In this document: in pieces, positions 1 to 6,743 of the stretch | Position numbering within the stretch: the first letter of the stretch is position 1 | Layout of the letters: each line of letters begins with the position of its first letter | From: JADHUC01 sp964617665 | GTDB taxonomy: Bacteria > Planctomycetota > Planctomycetia > Pirellulales > Pirellulaceae | NCBI GenBank assembly: GCA_964617665.1 | Contig: CAZUAH010000649.1 | Span: 1-7,497 of the forward strand | Direction of reading: 5' to 3' | DNA: 7,497 nt | Made by a program: the position numbers and the translations under genes | Notes under the pieces: generated by a model | Database searches by the model: none | Seen by the model: only the letters and a program-made list of their open reading frames with translations | What the model was told of the DNA's origin: nothing

Positions 1-24
1 CATAATCAGCAGCTTCACATAAGG
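1..24 (-). repeat. Left copy of a perfect 24-bp terminal inverted repeat
   Basis: The first 24 bases are the exact reverse complement of 7444-7467. Read outward on the minus strand the copy begins CCTTATGTGAAGCTGC. The match fails at base 25 (T, where A would be needed) and cannot be followed beyond base 1. The copy lies inside the reading frame of the isomerase-like gene. Probably it is the end of a dispersed element that continues to the left. Confidence 0.9.
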
Positions 25-1503
25 TCCGTTATGTGGAGCTGCACATAACGGATCGTCGTACGCCACGTCGATCTGGTCGCGGCAGATCGGCAAGAACGGT
101 GCATCGGCGATCGTCCCCAGCAATCCCATCCAACGTTCTGACTTGAAATCGGGTGCGATATTCGTCACGACTTGGCCCTTAGGCATCTCGACCTTGGGCG
201 CGGCGCCGTAATCGGACTCGAAGTGAGTAACGATCCGGGCCGCGTCGAGAGTCTTGCCGTTCATTCTGCGCGGGCCCGTGCAGTGAGCCAGTGTGATCAC
301 GCCGTCGTGTGGGTAAGTTGGATCGTTCAGGAATACGGGCCTGTCGCTGATGTTTGCCATCAGGATTCCCGACGGGATTACGACAAAGTCGGACTCGCAG
401 AACGCCAAATAGCCATCGTCGTTCAGCGTGCTGAGCGTCAGGCACGCTGACGTAAGGGCCTGAGGCATGATCGTGCTCATGCAACCGTGTATAGTAATGG
501 CCCGGCAATCGGCCTCGACCATCAGGCTGCGAAAGACCTGATCCAACAGGAAGCAGTTGTCGACATATTCGCGCTTGGTTTCCAGTGTGGTCTGGGGAAG
601 TGCCAAATATTCCTCAGCGCGTTTCTTGGCAAGGGCCACGGCCTTTTCATCCGCGCGGGCCTCTTCGATCAGTTTTCCGAGATCGTCATACAAGACGGTC
701 TGCAGGTCGAGCCCCCAGACCTTCTCGACCAGTTCAGGAATGACGCCCCGCGGCTGAGCCCAACCACCGGGTCCCCCAATACACAAAATCTTTGACGAAC
801 GCGAGTTCTTCAGCCCGCAGAGAGCCCGAAGACGCCAGGTCAGTTCATCCAAACTGTCGGTCACGACGTCGTCGAACGTGATGTGTTCAAACGCCAAGTC
901 ATCAGTTCGCTGTCGCAGGAAAGCGGGACTGACGATCTCGTACTGCAAGTAGACCGGGCCGCTCCGGTGCCGCTGGAAGAGAATGACATCTTTCCCGAAG
1001 TCCTGGCAACCGTTCACGCGGCTGCCCGCCCCATAGACGATCACCACGTCCGCGGTTTTCACCTCCGGCGAATCGGCCATCGTACGGATGTCGTTCACCG
1101 AGGCCACTTCGGCGAACTCGACGGGGAAGTCGGCCGACTTGGCGATGCCCGTCAGTTCTTTCTTGATTCGATCGACTTCTTCAGCGGCTTGCTCGGCCGT
1201 TTCAATACCGCCCCACGACCGCCAACTGCGCATCGGAGCCCGCTTGGGATTATTCCAGACCAAAATGGGCAACACCTTGATTGCCGTTCGGCCTTTTGGT
1301 TTGGGCAACTCCGACTCGCTCGCAGCAGCAAGACTCGTCCAACTCAACCCGCCAAGCACAGCGCCGCCAACTGCCGCGGTCGCCAGGAAGTTCCTCCGGC
1401 TCACATCCAGTTCCTGGTGCCATTGGTTGTCTGGGCAACAGTGACAGGGCGTTCCGTCGTGCTGGTGACCAGCGTGCTGTTTCTTGTCTTTGGGCATGTT
1501 CAT
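1..1503 (-). CDS. Tat-exported L-fucose/arabinose isomerase-like protein, 3' end running off the window
   Basis: Read on the minus strand from ATG at 1503, this frame stays open for 501 codons to base 1, so the stop lies outside. An in-frame TGA upstream bounds the start. AAGGA (1508-1512) precedes it; ATG at 1497 is an alternative. Residues 35-60 form a twin-arginine signal (SRRNFLATAAVGGAVLGG), suggesting export of a folded protein. The rest resembles the L-fucose/L-arabinose isomerase fold: an N-terminal alpha/beta part (about 73-330), then the conserved stretch LAFCESDF (367-373) and FLNDPTYPHDG (391-401), where the acidic residues are likely metal ligands. A His/Cys-rich segment (H10, H13, H15, C20, H21, C22, C23, H29) precedes the Tat motif. 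From about residue 484 the codons are repeat/hairpin DNA, so the native C-terminus appears lost. It lies 133 bp behind the propeller gene, probably in one transcript. The substrate is unknown; the family call is moderately sure. Confidence 0.8.
   Translation of the reverse strand, partial: MNMPKDKKQHAGHQHDGTPCHCCPDNQWHQELDVSRRNFLATAAVGGAVLGGLSWTSLAAASESELPKPKGRTAIKVLPILVWNNPKRAPMRSWRSWGGIETAEQAAEEVDRIKKELTGIAKSADFPVEFAEVASVNDIRTMADSPEVKTADVVIVYGAGSRVNGCQDFGKDVILFQRHRSGPVYLQYEIVSPAFLRQRTDDLAFEHITFDDVVTDSLDELTWRLRALCGLKNSRSSKILCIGGPGGWAQPRGVIPELVEKVWGLDLQTVLYDDLGKLIEEARADEKAVALAKKRAEEYLALPQTTLETKREYVDNCFLLDQVFRSLMVEADCRAITIHGCMSTIMPQALTSACLTLSTLNDDGYLAFCESDFVVIPSGILMANISDRPVFLNDPTYPHDGVITLAHCTGPRRMNGKTLDAARIVTHFESDYGAAPKVEMPKGQVVTNIAPDFKSERWMGLLGTIADAPFLPICRDQIDVAYDDPLCAAPHNGPYVKLLIM
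23..54. repeat. Palindromic hairpin with TTATGTG arms
   Basis: Bases 25-35 pair perfectly with 42-52 (11 bp, TCCGTTATGTG against CACATAACGGA) around the 6-nt loop GAGCTG; one wobble pair and one more G-C pair extend the stem to 23/54. The core TTATGTG-6 nt-CACATAA has the size and symmetry of a tyrosine-recombinase core site (two arms around a short spacer). It touches the 24-bp inverted repeat and replaces what should be native 3' coding sequence. Its function is not shown by the sequence; a MITE-like or transcription-terminating stem-loop is also possible. Confidence 0.8.
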
Positions 1504-1507
1504 CGTT

Positions 1508-1512
1508 TCCTT
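1508..1512 (-). promoter_or_regulatory. Ribosome binding site of the isomerase-like gene
   Basis: On the minus strand AAGGA lies 4 nt before ATG 1503 and 10 nt before the second ATG at 1497, so either start could be used. I prefer 1503; the two products differ by only two residues. Confidence 0.5.
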
Positions 1513-1636
1513 GCTCCAGTCGTCAAAGGAAGTTCAGTTTCCCGCAAGGTCTGTCAGCGTACTGCGTCGGACGCAACCGGTCAAGAAATCGCAGGAAATC
1601 TCCGATCTCGTCGCGGCGGTATCGGCTTTCCGTTTC

Positions 1637-3157
1637 CTATTTGATTTTCAATGCAAACAGTCGTCTTTGCGTCGGCAGATAGAGCACGCCATCCTCGTAT
1701 ACAAGGGTGATCGCCTCGGAGCGAAGGCGACAGCGCGCCAGAACATGTTTCTCACGGCCCGCCTTCAACACCCACAGCATCTTGTCTTTGGTGCACACGT
1801 ACACCTTGCCATCGGCCACCATGGGCGAGCAGCACCAAACGCCGGAATCCAACTCCTGTTGCCAGATGTGTTCTCCGGTGTCCGCATCAAAACAGTTCAG
1901 CCGACCGGAGAAGTCGGACGTGTACAACAATCCTTCGTGGATCACGACATCGGACAAAGTGCGCCCGACTTCCCGGCTGCCCCAGACCTTACGGCCGGTG
2001 GCACCGTCAATACATGAGAGCATCCCCTGACCGGCACCGTGGACGGGGCTTTGACCAATGGCGACATAGATGCGGTCGTTGTGGATGATCGGAGTGGAGA
2101 TGATCTCGCTAGGCCCGTCGGGACTCTTGCGGTTCCAGCGAGCATACGGAATCGGTTCGCCGTCACGTTCCCGGTAATCCTGCGGACAGCAGTCATACTT
2201 CCAAATCGTCTTCAACGTGCGCGGCTTAGCCGTCGTCGGCCCTTCGAGCGGTTCAAAGGCATACAACACTCCGTCGCCACCGCCAAACAGAATCGTCGTC
2301 TTGTCCCCGATGGTCATCGCCACGGGCGAGGACCAGTGACCGTGAAACATTCGTTCGCCGATTAGCTCACCATCTACCGCGGCCAACCAGCCGGTCTTCT
2401 TGTCCAGTGCGATCAGGCTGGGAGCCGACGGTTTCACAACTCGGCGATGCGTGTTGTCCACGCCGTTCGACGTGCATGCATACAGATATTCGCCGTGCAC
2501 GACGGGCGAGCTGCCGCAGACATCGTGTGGTACCACTTTGGCCGCTCGGATCAAGTCGAACCTCCAGATGATATCTCCATCCGTTTCACTCAGTTCGTAG
2601 TCTGAATCGGCCGGAACACCCATGTATTGGAGTTCGCGCAAGAATGACCCGTCGTTGCCGTCTGCTTGGCCGTTCTTGTCAAGACAAAGCACGTCGCCGC
2701 GAAGACCGACGGTGTACAGCCGATCGCCGTCGATCGCCGGACTGGAACAGACCCCGCATTTCCAGTGATTGAAATGCATTGGCGGCGTGTTCCCTTCGAA
2801 GAAGCGAGGGATGGGCATTTGCCAGATCGTGTCCCCAGTCGCCCGCTCGAGGCACATCAGGATTCCACCGCCGGTGTTTCTCAGGACGGGGTGATCGAGT
2901 CGCGTGTCATTCACCCCGACATAAAGCCGCTCGCCATCAACGCGCGGAACCGTGTACTGATGGCTCCCCAGTTCCAGTTCCCACAGCAGCTGTTCCTGCT
3001 GAAAAATGTCCGGCAAAGCAGACGATCGCTGAGCTTGCCCATGCCCAGAACCACCAAGTGCCAATACCAAACAGACCGGGCCGAGGAACAGAAGACCGGT
3101 TTTGCGAGCACTGCATGAGCGATGCCTTCCTCGCGTTGGAATGTGACTATCTGCCAT
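1637..3157 (-). CDS. Exported PQQ-type beta-propeller repeat protein
   Basis: This is a 506-residue protein. I chose ATG 3157 over a TTG 36 bases further out because AAAGGGAA directly precedes it. Residues 20-41 are a Sec-type hydrophobic signal (GLLFLGPVCLVLALGG, likely cut near GHGQA), so it should be periplasmic. The rest carries about eight repeats of a P-x-V/I-x-D/G-x-R-L-Y strand motif (near 70, 140, 218, 278, 356, 404, 445 and 485). These alternate with strands of the type L-x-C-x-D-x-x-T-G-x-x-x-W (100-112, 380-392, 420-432), typical of PQQ/quinoprotein-like propellers (PF13360 group), probably eight blades. The mature part has 14 cysteines, including vicinal pairs C323-C324 and C442-C443 and a CxxC at 134-137. 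Whether it binds PQQ or only serves as a scaffold or sensor cannot be told. It heads a likely two-gene unit with the isomerase-like gene. Confidence 0.88.
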   Translation of the reverse strand: MADSHIPTRGRHRSCSARKTGLLFLGPVCLVLALGGSGHGQAQRSSALPDIFQQEQLLWELELGSHQYTVPRVDGERLYVGVNDTRLDHPVLRNTGGGILMCLERATGDTIWQMPIPRFFEGNTPPMHFNHWKCGVCSSPAIDGDRLYTVGLRGDVLCLDKNGQADGNDGSFLRELQYMGVPADSDYELSETDGDIIWRFDLIRAAKVVPHDVCGSSPVVHGEYLYACTSNGVDNTHRRVVKPSAPSLIALDKKTGWLAAVDGELIGERMFHGHWSSPVAMTIGDKTTILFGGGDGVLYAFEPLEGPTTAKPRTLKTIWKYDCCPQDYRERDGEPIPYARWNRKSPDGPSEIISTPIIHNDRIYVAIGQSPVHGAGQGMLSCIDGATGRKVWGSREVGRTLSDVVIHEGLLYTSDFSGRLNCFDADTGEHIWQQELDSGVWCCSPMVADGKVYVCTKDKMLWVLKAGREKHVLARCRLRSEAITLVYEDGVLYLPTQRRLFALKIK

Positions 3158-3403
3158 GCTTTCCCTTTCAATGAGCGCGGGCGTTATGAGCAACGGGCGA
3201 TCTGGTTCATGTCGTCGAGATCAGGATACCTATGCTGCGAAGTCATTTCAATCCGCGACAGTTGGCAGTTCAGGGAGATGCAAAGAGACTATTCGCCGGT
3301 CGCACCTTGAGAGTGTCGCTTCATGCGACGAAATGGACTAGAGTGTTGGCATGTCATCGCGTCTGGTGACGGCCGGACTACCTAACGAAACGAGGACATA
3401 CTT
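3158..3403. other. Divergent intergenic region with regulatory sites for both flanking genes
   Basis: These 246 bp separate the propeller gene (leftward) from the sulfatase (rightward) and must hold both promoters. I see no convincing sigma-70 boxes; candidates such as TTGGCA near 3263 and TTGAGA near 3307 lack a good -10 element. A small perfect stem, GTCGC-TTCAT-GCGAC, lies near 3316-3330 but is too short to call a site. The ribosome sites are at 3162-3167 (minus, AAGGGA) and 3392-3396 (plus, GAGGA). Confidence 0.4.
3392..3396 (+). promoter_or_regulatory. Ribosome binding site that supports the GTG start of the sulfatase
   Basis: GAGGA lies 7 nt before GTG 3404. It supports this non-ATG start, which also puts a normal signal peptide at the N-terminus. 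Confidence 0.6.
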
Positions 3404-5425
3404 GTGGATTCCTTCAGAAGAAACGTAATCGTGTATTTCATTGGACTATTGCTCGTAGCGTTGACGGCAAGAGCTTCGGATCGGCCGAATATTCTATTCT
3501 TCTTCGTCGACGATCAACGCAATGACACGTTGGGGTGTGCCGGACATCCGATTCTGCAAACGCCCAACATCGACAACCTCGCCCGGCAGGGTGTGCGGTT
3601 CGAGAACGCGTTTGTCACCACGTCCATCTGTTGGGTGAGTCGGGCGACTGTGCTGACCGGCATGTGGTCGCGGTCGCATGGATCGCCGGAGCGCATCGAC
3701 TCGGTCAACCCTGACGCGGCCAGTACGATTTACCCGAAACTGCTGCACGAAGCCGGTTATCGCAACGGATTCTTCGGGAAATGGCACGCGAGGATGCCGA
3801 AGGGATTCGATCAGGCTCAATACTTCGATGTGTACGAGAACATATTCCGTAACCCGTACCACAAGAAACTGTCTGCCGGCACCACGCGTCACGAGACCGA
3901 AGTAATCGGCGATCGGGCGGTCGCGTTCATCGAGTCACAACCAGATGACCAGCCGTTCTGCCTGAATCTGTGGTTCAACGCAGCCCACGCCGAGGACGGC
4001 GACAAGCGCCCCGGCATCGGACACTTTCCCTGGCCGAAGGCTGTCGACGGCATGTACGACGACGTGGATATCCCTGCACCGCGACTGAATGACCCAGCCA
4101 TATACGAGAGCCAGCCTGACTTGCTGAAGCAGTCGATTAACCGCGAGCGGTACTTCTGGCGTTGGGACACGCCGGAAAAATACCCGACGAACATGCGGGC
4201 TTACTTCCGGATGATCAGCGGCATCGACGGTGTCGTAGGTCGCGTGGTGAAGACGCTGGAAGCACAAGGACTGTCCGACAATACGGTGATCGTCTATTCG
4301 GCCGACAACGGCTACTACATGGGCGACCGCGGGTTCGCCGGCAAATGGTCGCATTACGAGCAGTCGATCCGCGTACCGATGATCATCTTTGACCCTCGAC
4401 AACGTGGGGCTGCTTCGGAAACCGACTCACCATCGGGACGCGTCGAGCGTCGACAGGTGTTAAACGCCGATCTACCTTCGACCTTTCTGGAGTTTGCTGG
4501 TCTGGAAATACCGGAACGGTACGAAGGGCGTAGCCTGCTGCCACTGGTCCGCAACGAACAAGTGAACGATTGGCGGGAAGACTTTTTGGGCGAACACCTG
4601 TTGGAGGCCGGCACGCGAATTCCGAAGTGGGAAGGTGTCCGCGGCGAACGCTACATGTATGCGCGCTACTTCGAGTGTGAATACGAGTTCCTTCACGACC
4701 TTGAGGCCGATCCGGATCAACTGACCAACTTCGTCGACGATCCGGAGTACAGGGAAATTCTGGAGCGTCTGCGCAAACGATGCGATGAACTGCGCGACCA
4801 GTACGGCGGCCCCTACGCGCCTCGCGGATCTGGCAAACCAAGCCGTCCGCGAGTCAAGCCTCGCGAAGGCTCGGCTTCGACCGAAGGTGTGGAGGGCAGA
4901 GCAGCTCGATTCGACGGGCGCTCGTTCCTCGCCGCGGGCAAGCTGCCCGCGTTGGGCCGCGATGGAGCTTTCACATGGTCGTTCTGGGTCCGCATCCTAC
5001 CAGAGCATCCACGGAACGGTGTCTTGATCGGCAACCGTGATTCCGCTGGTAAGGGCGTCGACACGTTCGTCAAATTCACGTCCCACAGCTTCCAGTACTT
5101 CGGCGGTCGGCAACAACCGCTGCGACTAAACTACAACTTGCCAACCGACCAGTGGGTGCATTTGGTCGCGGTGAAGAACAAAGCGAACCTGATCGTGTAC
5201 ATCGACGGCAAAGCTGTTGCCAACGCTCAGACAGAATCCGATATCCCCGAGTTACCGTTTTACGTAGGTGGCGATCCTCGTGCGAACGAACTCAGCGTGT
5301 GCGATGTCGACGAAGTACGCCTTTACGACGAAGCGCTAAGCGTTGAAGACGTGCACTCGCTATCAAAGCAGCAGCCGATTGATGCGAAACCTCTGCAACA
5401 TCTTCCGTTCGACGCGGATCAGTGA
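3404..5425 (+). CDS. Secreted type I sulfatase with C-terminal LamG-like domain
   Basis: This is a 673-residue protein starting at GTG, with a signal peptide at 1-25 (VIVYFIGLLLVALTARA). Residues 27-470 are the alkaline-phosphatase-fold sulfatase domain (PF00884): RPNILFFFVDDQ with metal-binding D36/D37, the formylglycine motif C76-W-V-S-R80, GKWH (K126, H128), AAHAE (H195) and SADNG (D301, N302), followed by GKWSHYE with K314. It should hydrolyse sulfate esters on a glycan outside the cytoplasm after Cys76 is converted to formylglycine. The motif has Val78 where Pro or Ala is usual. After a basic/proline-rich linker (472-495), residues 498-650 form a LamG/concanavalin-like jelly roll (ARFDGRSFL, FTWSFWVR, WVHLVAVK, YIDGKAV, DVDEVRLYDEALS), likely for substrate binding. 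The substrate cannot be read from the sequence. The DUF1080 gene follows on the same strand after 115 bp. Confidence 0.93.
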   Translation: MDSFRRNVIVYFIGLLLVALTARASDRPNILFFFVDDQRNDTLGCAGHPILQTPNIDNLARQGVRFENAFVTTSICWVSRATVLTGMWSRSHGSPERIDSVNPDAASTIYPKLLHEAGYRNGFFGKWHARMPKGFDQAQYFDVYENIFRNPYHKKLSAGTTRHETEVIGDRAVAFIESQPDDQPFCLNLWFNAAHAEDGDKRPGIGHFPWPKAVDGMYDDVDIPAPRLNDPAIYESQPDLLKQSINRERYFWRWDTPEKYPTNMRAYFRMISGIDGVVGRVVKTLEAQGLSDNTVIVYSADNGYYMGDRGFAGKWSHYEQSIRVPMIIFDPRQRGAASETDSPSGRVERRQVLNADLPSTFLEFAGLEIPERYEGRSLLPLVRNEQVNDWREDFLGEHLLEAGTRIPKWEGVRGERYMYARYFECEYEFLHDLEADPDQLTNFVDDPEYREILERLRKRCDELRDQYGGPYAPRGSGKPSRPRVKPREGSASTEGVEGRAARFDGRSFLAAGKLPALGRDGAFTWSFWVRILPEHPRNGVLIGNRDSAGKGVDTFVKFTSHSFQYFGGRQQPLRLNYNLPTDQWVHLVAVKNKANLIVYIDGKAVANAQTESDIPELPFYVGGDPRANELSVCDVDEVRLYDEALSVEDVHSLSKQQPIDAKPLQHLPFDADQ

Positions 5426-5462
5426 CCATTGCTGCAACGTTCAGGTTCCTTCCTACACCTGC

Positions 5463-5498
5463 TTGGAAACCGCGCGGACGTGTTGCACAATAGTGTGC
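5463..5498 (+). promoter_or_regulatory. Possible promoter and small inverted repeat before the DUF1080 gene
   Basis: TTGGAA (5463-5468) and CACAAT (5486-5491) are separated by 17 bp, each matching 4 of 6 consensus bases of sigma-70 boxes. The perfect inverted repeat GCACA-ATAG-TGTGC (5485-5498) overlaps the -10-like box and could be an operator. If real, the DUF1080 gene could be transcribed apart from the sulfatase. Weak evidence; both could be chance. Confidence 0.25.
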
Positions 5499-5540
5499 GA
5501 GTTTCGCGTTTTCTTTCCCTACACCATTGGAGATGCGACC

Positions 5541-6530
5541 ATGTTACGAAATGCGAATCTGTTGTTGGCGTCAGTACTAGCTTTGATTTTGGTGGCACCG
5601 GTCGTTGCGGCCGAACATGGCAAGGCCATTACCGATCCGGCCGAAGCTGGGCCCGACTTCGCCGTCCAAGGTGAATACGAAGGCCAGGCGCAATACCAAG
5701 GCGATCACAAGTACGGTGCCCAAGTCATTGCTCTGGGTGACGGGAAATTCCGATGCGTTGGGTACAAGGGCGGCTTGCCCGGTGCGGGATGGGGCGGCAG
5801 CGACAAGGATCAAGTCGAAGGACAAATCGTCGACGGCGTGCCGACCTTCTCGATCAAAAACGGTCATGTGATGCTGACGATCAAAGACGGCGTCTTGTCG
5901 GCGGCCACATCAACCGGCAAGAACGTTGGCGAGCTGAAGAAGGTTGAACGCAAGAGCCCCACGCTGGGCGCAAAGCCGCCTGCCGGCGCAGTGATTCTGT
6001 TCGACGGGACCACGCCGGACAACTTCAAAGGCGGCCGCATGACCGAGGACGGTCTGTTAATGGAAGGCGCTACCAGTGAGCAAACGTTTCAGAGCTTCAC
6101 CCTCCACATGGAATTCCGTACGCCGTTCAAGCCAGCCGCCCGTGGACAGGGTCGCGGTAACAGCGGCTTCTACGCCCAAGGCCGCTACGAAGTGCAGATT
6201 CTCGATTCGTTCGGCCTGGAAGGTCTGCAGAACGAGTGTGGCGGGATCTACAGCGTCGGCCCGCCAAAGGTGAATATGTGCCTGCCGCCGCTGGCCTGGC
6301 AGACCTACGATGTGGAATTCAACGCAGCCGAATACAAAGACGGCGAAAAAGTAAAACATGCCACCATGACCGTCCGCCACAACGGTGTGCTGATCCACGA
6401 GAACCAGGAGTTGGATCACCGGACGACCGCCTCGCCATTGGCCGAAGGCCCCGAGCCCGGTCCCATCTTCTTCCAAAGCCACGGCAACCCAGTCCGTTTC
6501 CGAAACGTGTGGGTCGTGCCGACGCAGTAG
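5541..6530 (+). CDS. Secreted DUF1080 (3-keto-disaccharide hydrolase family) protein
   Basis: This is a 329-residue protein. I chose ATG 5541 because GGAG (5529-5532) lies 8 nt before it and a clean signal peptide follows (NLLLASVLALILVAPVVAA, cut near residue 24). The frame stays open further upstream, but that part is not protein-like and overlaps the sulfatase end. Residues 147-328 are the DUF1080 domain (PF06439, a concanavalin-like jelly roll): AVILFDGTTPDNFKGG, a strand with FTLHMEFRTPF, then GNSGFYAQGRYEVQILDSFG (207-225), ending in PVRFRNVWVVP. The family acts on 3-keto sugars or glycosides, usually beside Gfo/Idh/MocA oxidoreductases and sugar isomerases; none of the former is in view. 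Residues 38-135 form a separate glycine-rich N-terminal region (QGEYEGQAQYQG, then YKGGLPGAGWGG) seen with planctomycete DUF1080 proteins, role unknown to me. It lies 115 bp after the sulfatase on the same strand and converges with the isomerase/epimerase. Confidence 0.9.
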   Translation: MLRNANLLLASVLALILVAPVVAAEHGKAITDPAEAGPDFAVQGEYEGQAQYQGDHKYGAQVIALGDGKFRCVGYKGGLPGAGWGGSDKDQVEGQIVDGVPTFSIKNGHVMLTIKDGVLSAATSTGKNVGELKKVERKSPTLGAKPPAGAVILFDGTTPDNFKGGRMTEDGLLMEGATSEQTFQSFTLHMEFRTPFKPAARGQGRGNSGFYAQGRYEVQILDSFGLEGLQNECGGIYSVGPPKVNMCLPPLAWQTYDVEFNAAEYKDGEKVKHATMTVRHNGVLIHENQELDHRTTASPLAEGPEPGPIFFQSHGNPVRFRNVWVVPTQ

Positions 6531-6574
6531 TGCCCAACCGCCCTCATCTACTCGCGCCGTGCAAGGACTTTTCG

Positions 6575-6603
6575 TGCGAGGCACGTTGGATACGTGCCTC
6601 GCA
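6575..6603. terminator. Strong 11-bp stem-loop after the DUF1080 gene
   Basis: TGCGAGGCACG (6575-6585) and CGTGCCTCGCA (6593-6603) are perfect inverted repeats around a 7-nt loop, 45 bp after the stop at 6530 in a convergent junction. No T-run follows on either strand, so a classic intrinsic terminator is not shown. It may stop transcription from both sides or be a dispersed palindromic repeat. Confidence 0.55.
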
Positions 6604-6641
6604 GGCACTATGCGAACGGCAGATGAGAATTTACCCGCGGG

Positions 6642-6691
6642 GCGAGCTTCCAGCTTGCCGTTTCCAACGAATTCGCAGGCTGGAAGCTTGC
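6642..6691. repeat. Long stem-loop repeat in the convergent junction
   Basis: Bases 6642-6658 pair with 6675-6691 over 17 positions with two G-U pairs, around a 16-nt loop. The core is AGCTTCCAGC (6645-6654) against GCTGGAAGCT (6679-6688). I recall similar sequences (GCTGGAAGC with GC-rich flanks such as TTGCGCCACGG) as common intergenic repeats in planctomycete genomes, but cannot search here. Position, 38 bp after the first stem-loop and 53 bp before the end of the opposite gene, fits a bidirectional terminator or REP-like unit. Confidence 0.6.
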
Positions 6692-6743
6692 GCCACGGTA
6701 CGAAACCAAGCGCCGCTCGCCTTATGCAACCATTATTGAGTCG

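Noticed and set aside
179..508. Minus-strand open frame of 109 residues
   Set aside because: It is an out-of-phase reading of the isomerase-like gene, which is open through the whole stretch in another frame.
1504..1636. Terminator between the propeller and isomerase-like genes
   Set aside because: Only 5-bp stems and no T-run found; co-transcription is more likely.
883..2017. Long plus-strand open frames opposite the isomerase-like and propeller genes
   Set aside because: Their translations lack recognisable motifs, while the minus-strand frames give signal peptides and clear families; they are antisense shadows.
3158..3193. TTG start 12 residues upstream for the propeller protein
   Set aside because: ATG 3157 has a purine-rich ribosome site directly before it and gives a normal signal peptide.
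3316..3330. GTCGC-TTCAT-GCGAC stem in the divergent region as an operator
   Set aside because: A 5-bp stem is expected by chance and it is not linked to recognisable promoter boxes.
5343..5540. Longer reading frame that would start the DUF1080 protein 66 residues earlier
   Set aside because: It overlaps the sulfatase end, has a Cys-rich non-protein-like sequence and would bury a clean signal peptide; ATG 5541 has its own ribosome site.
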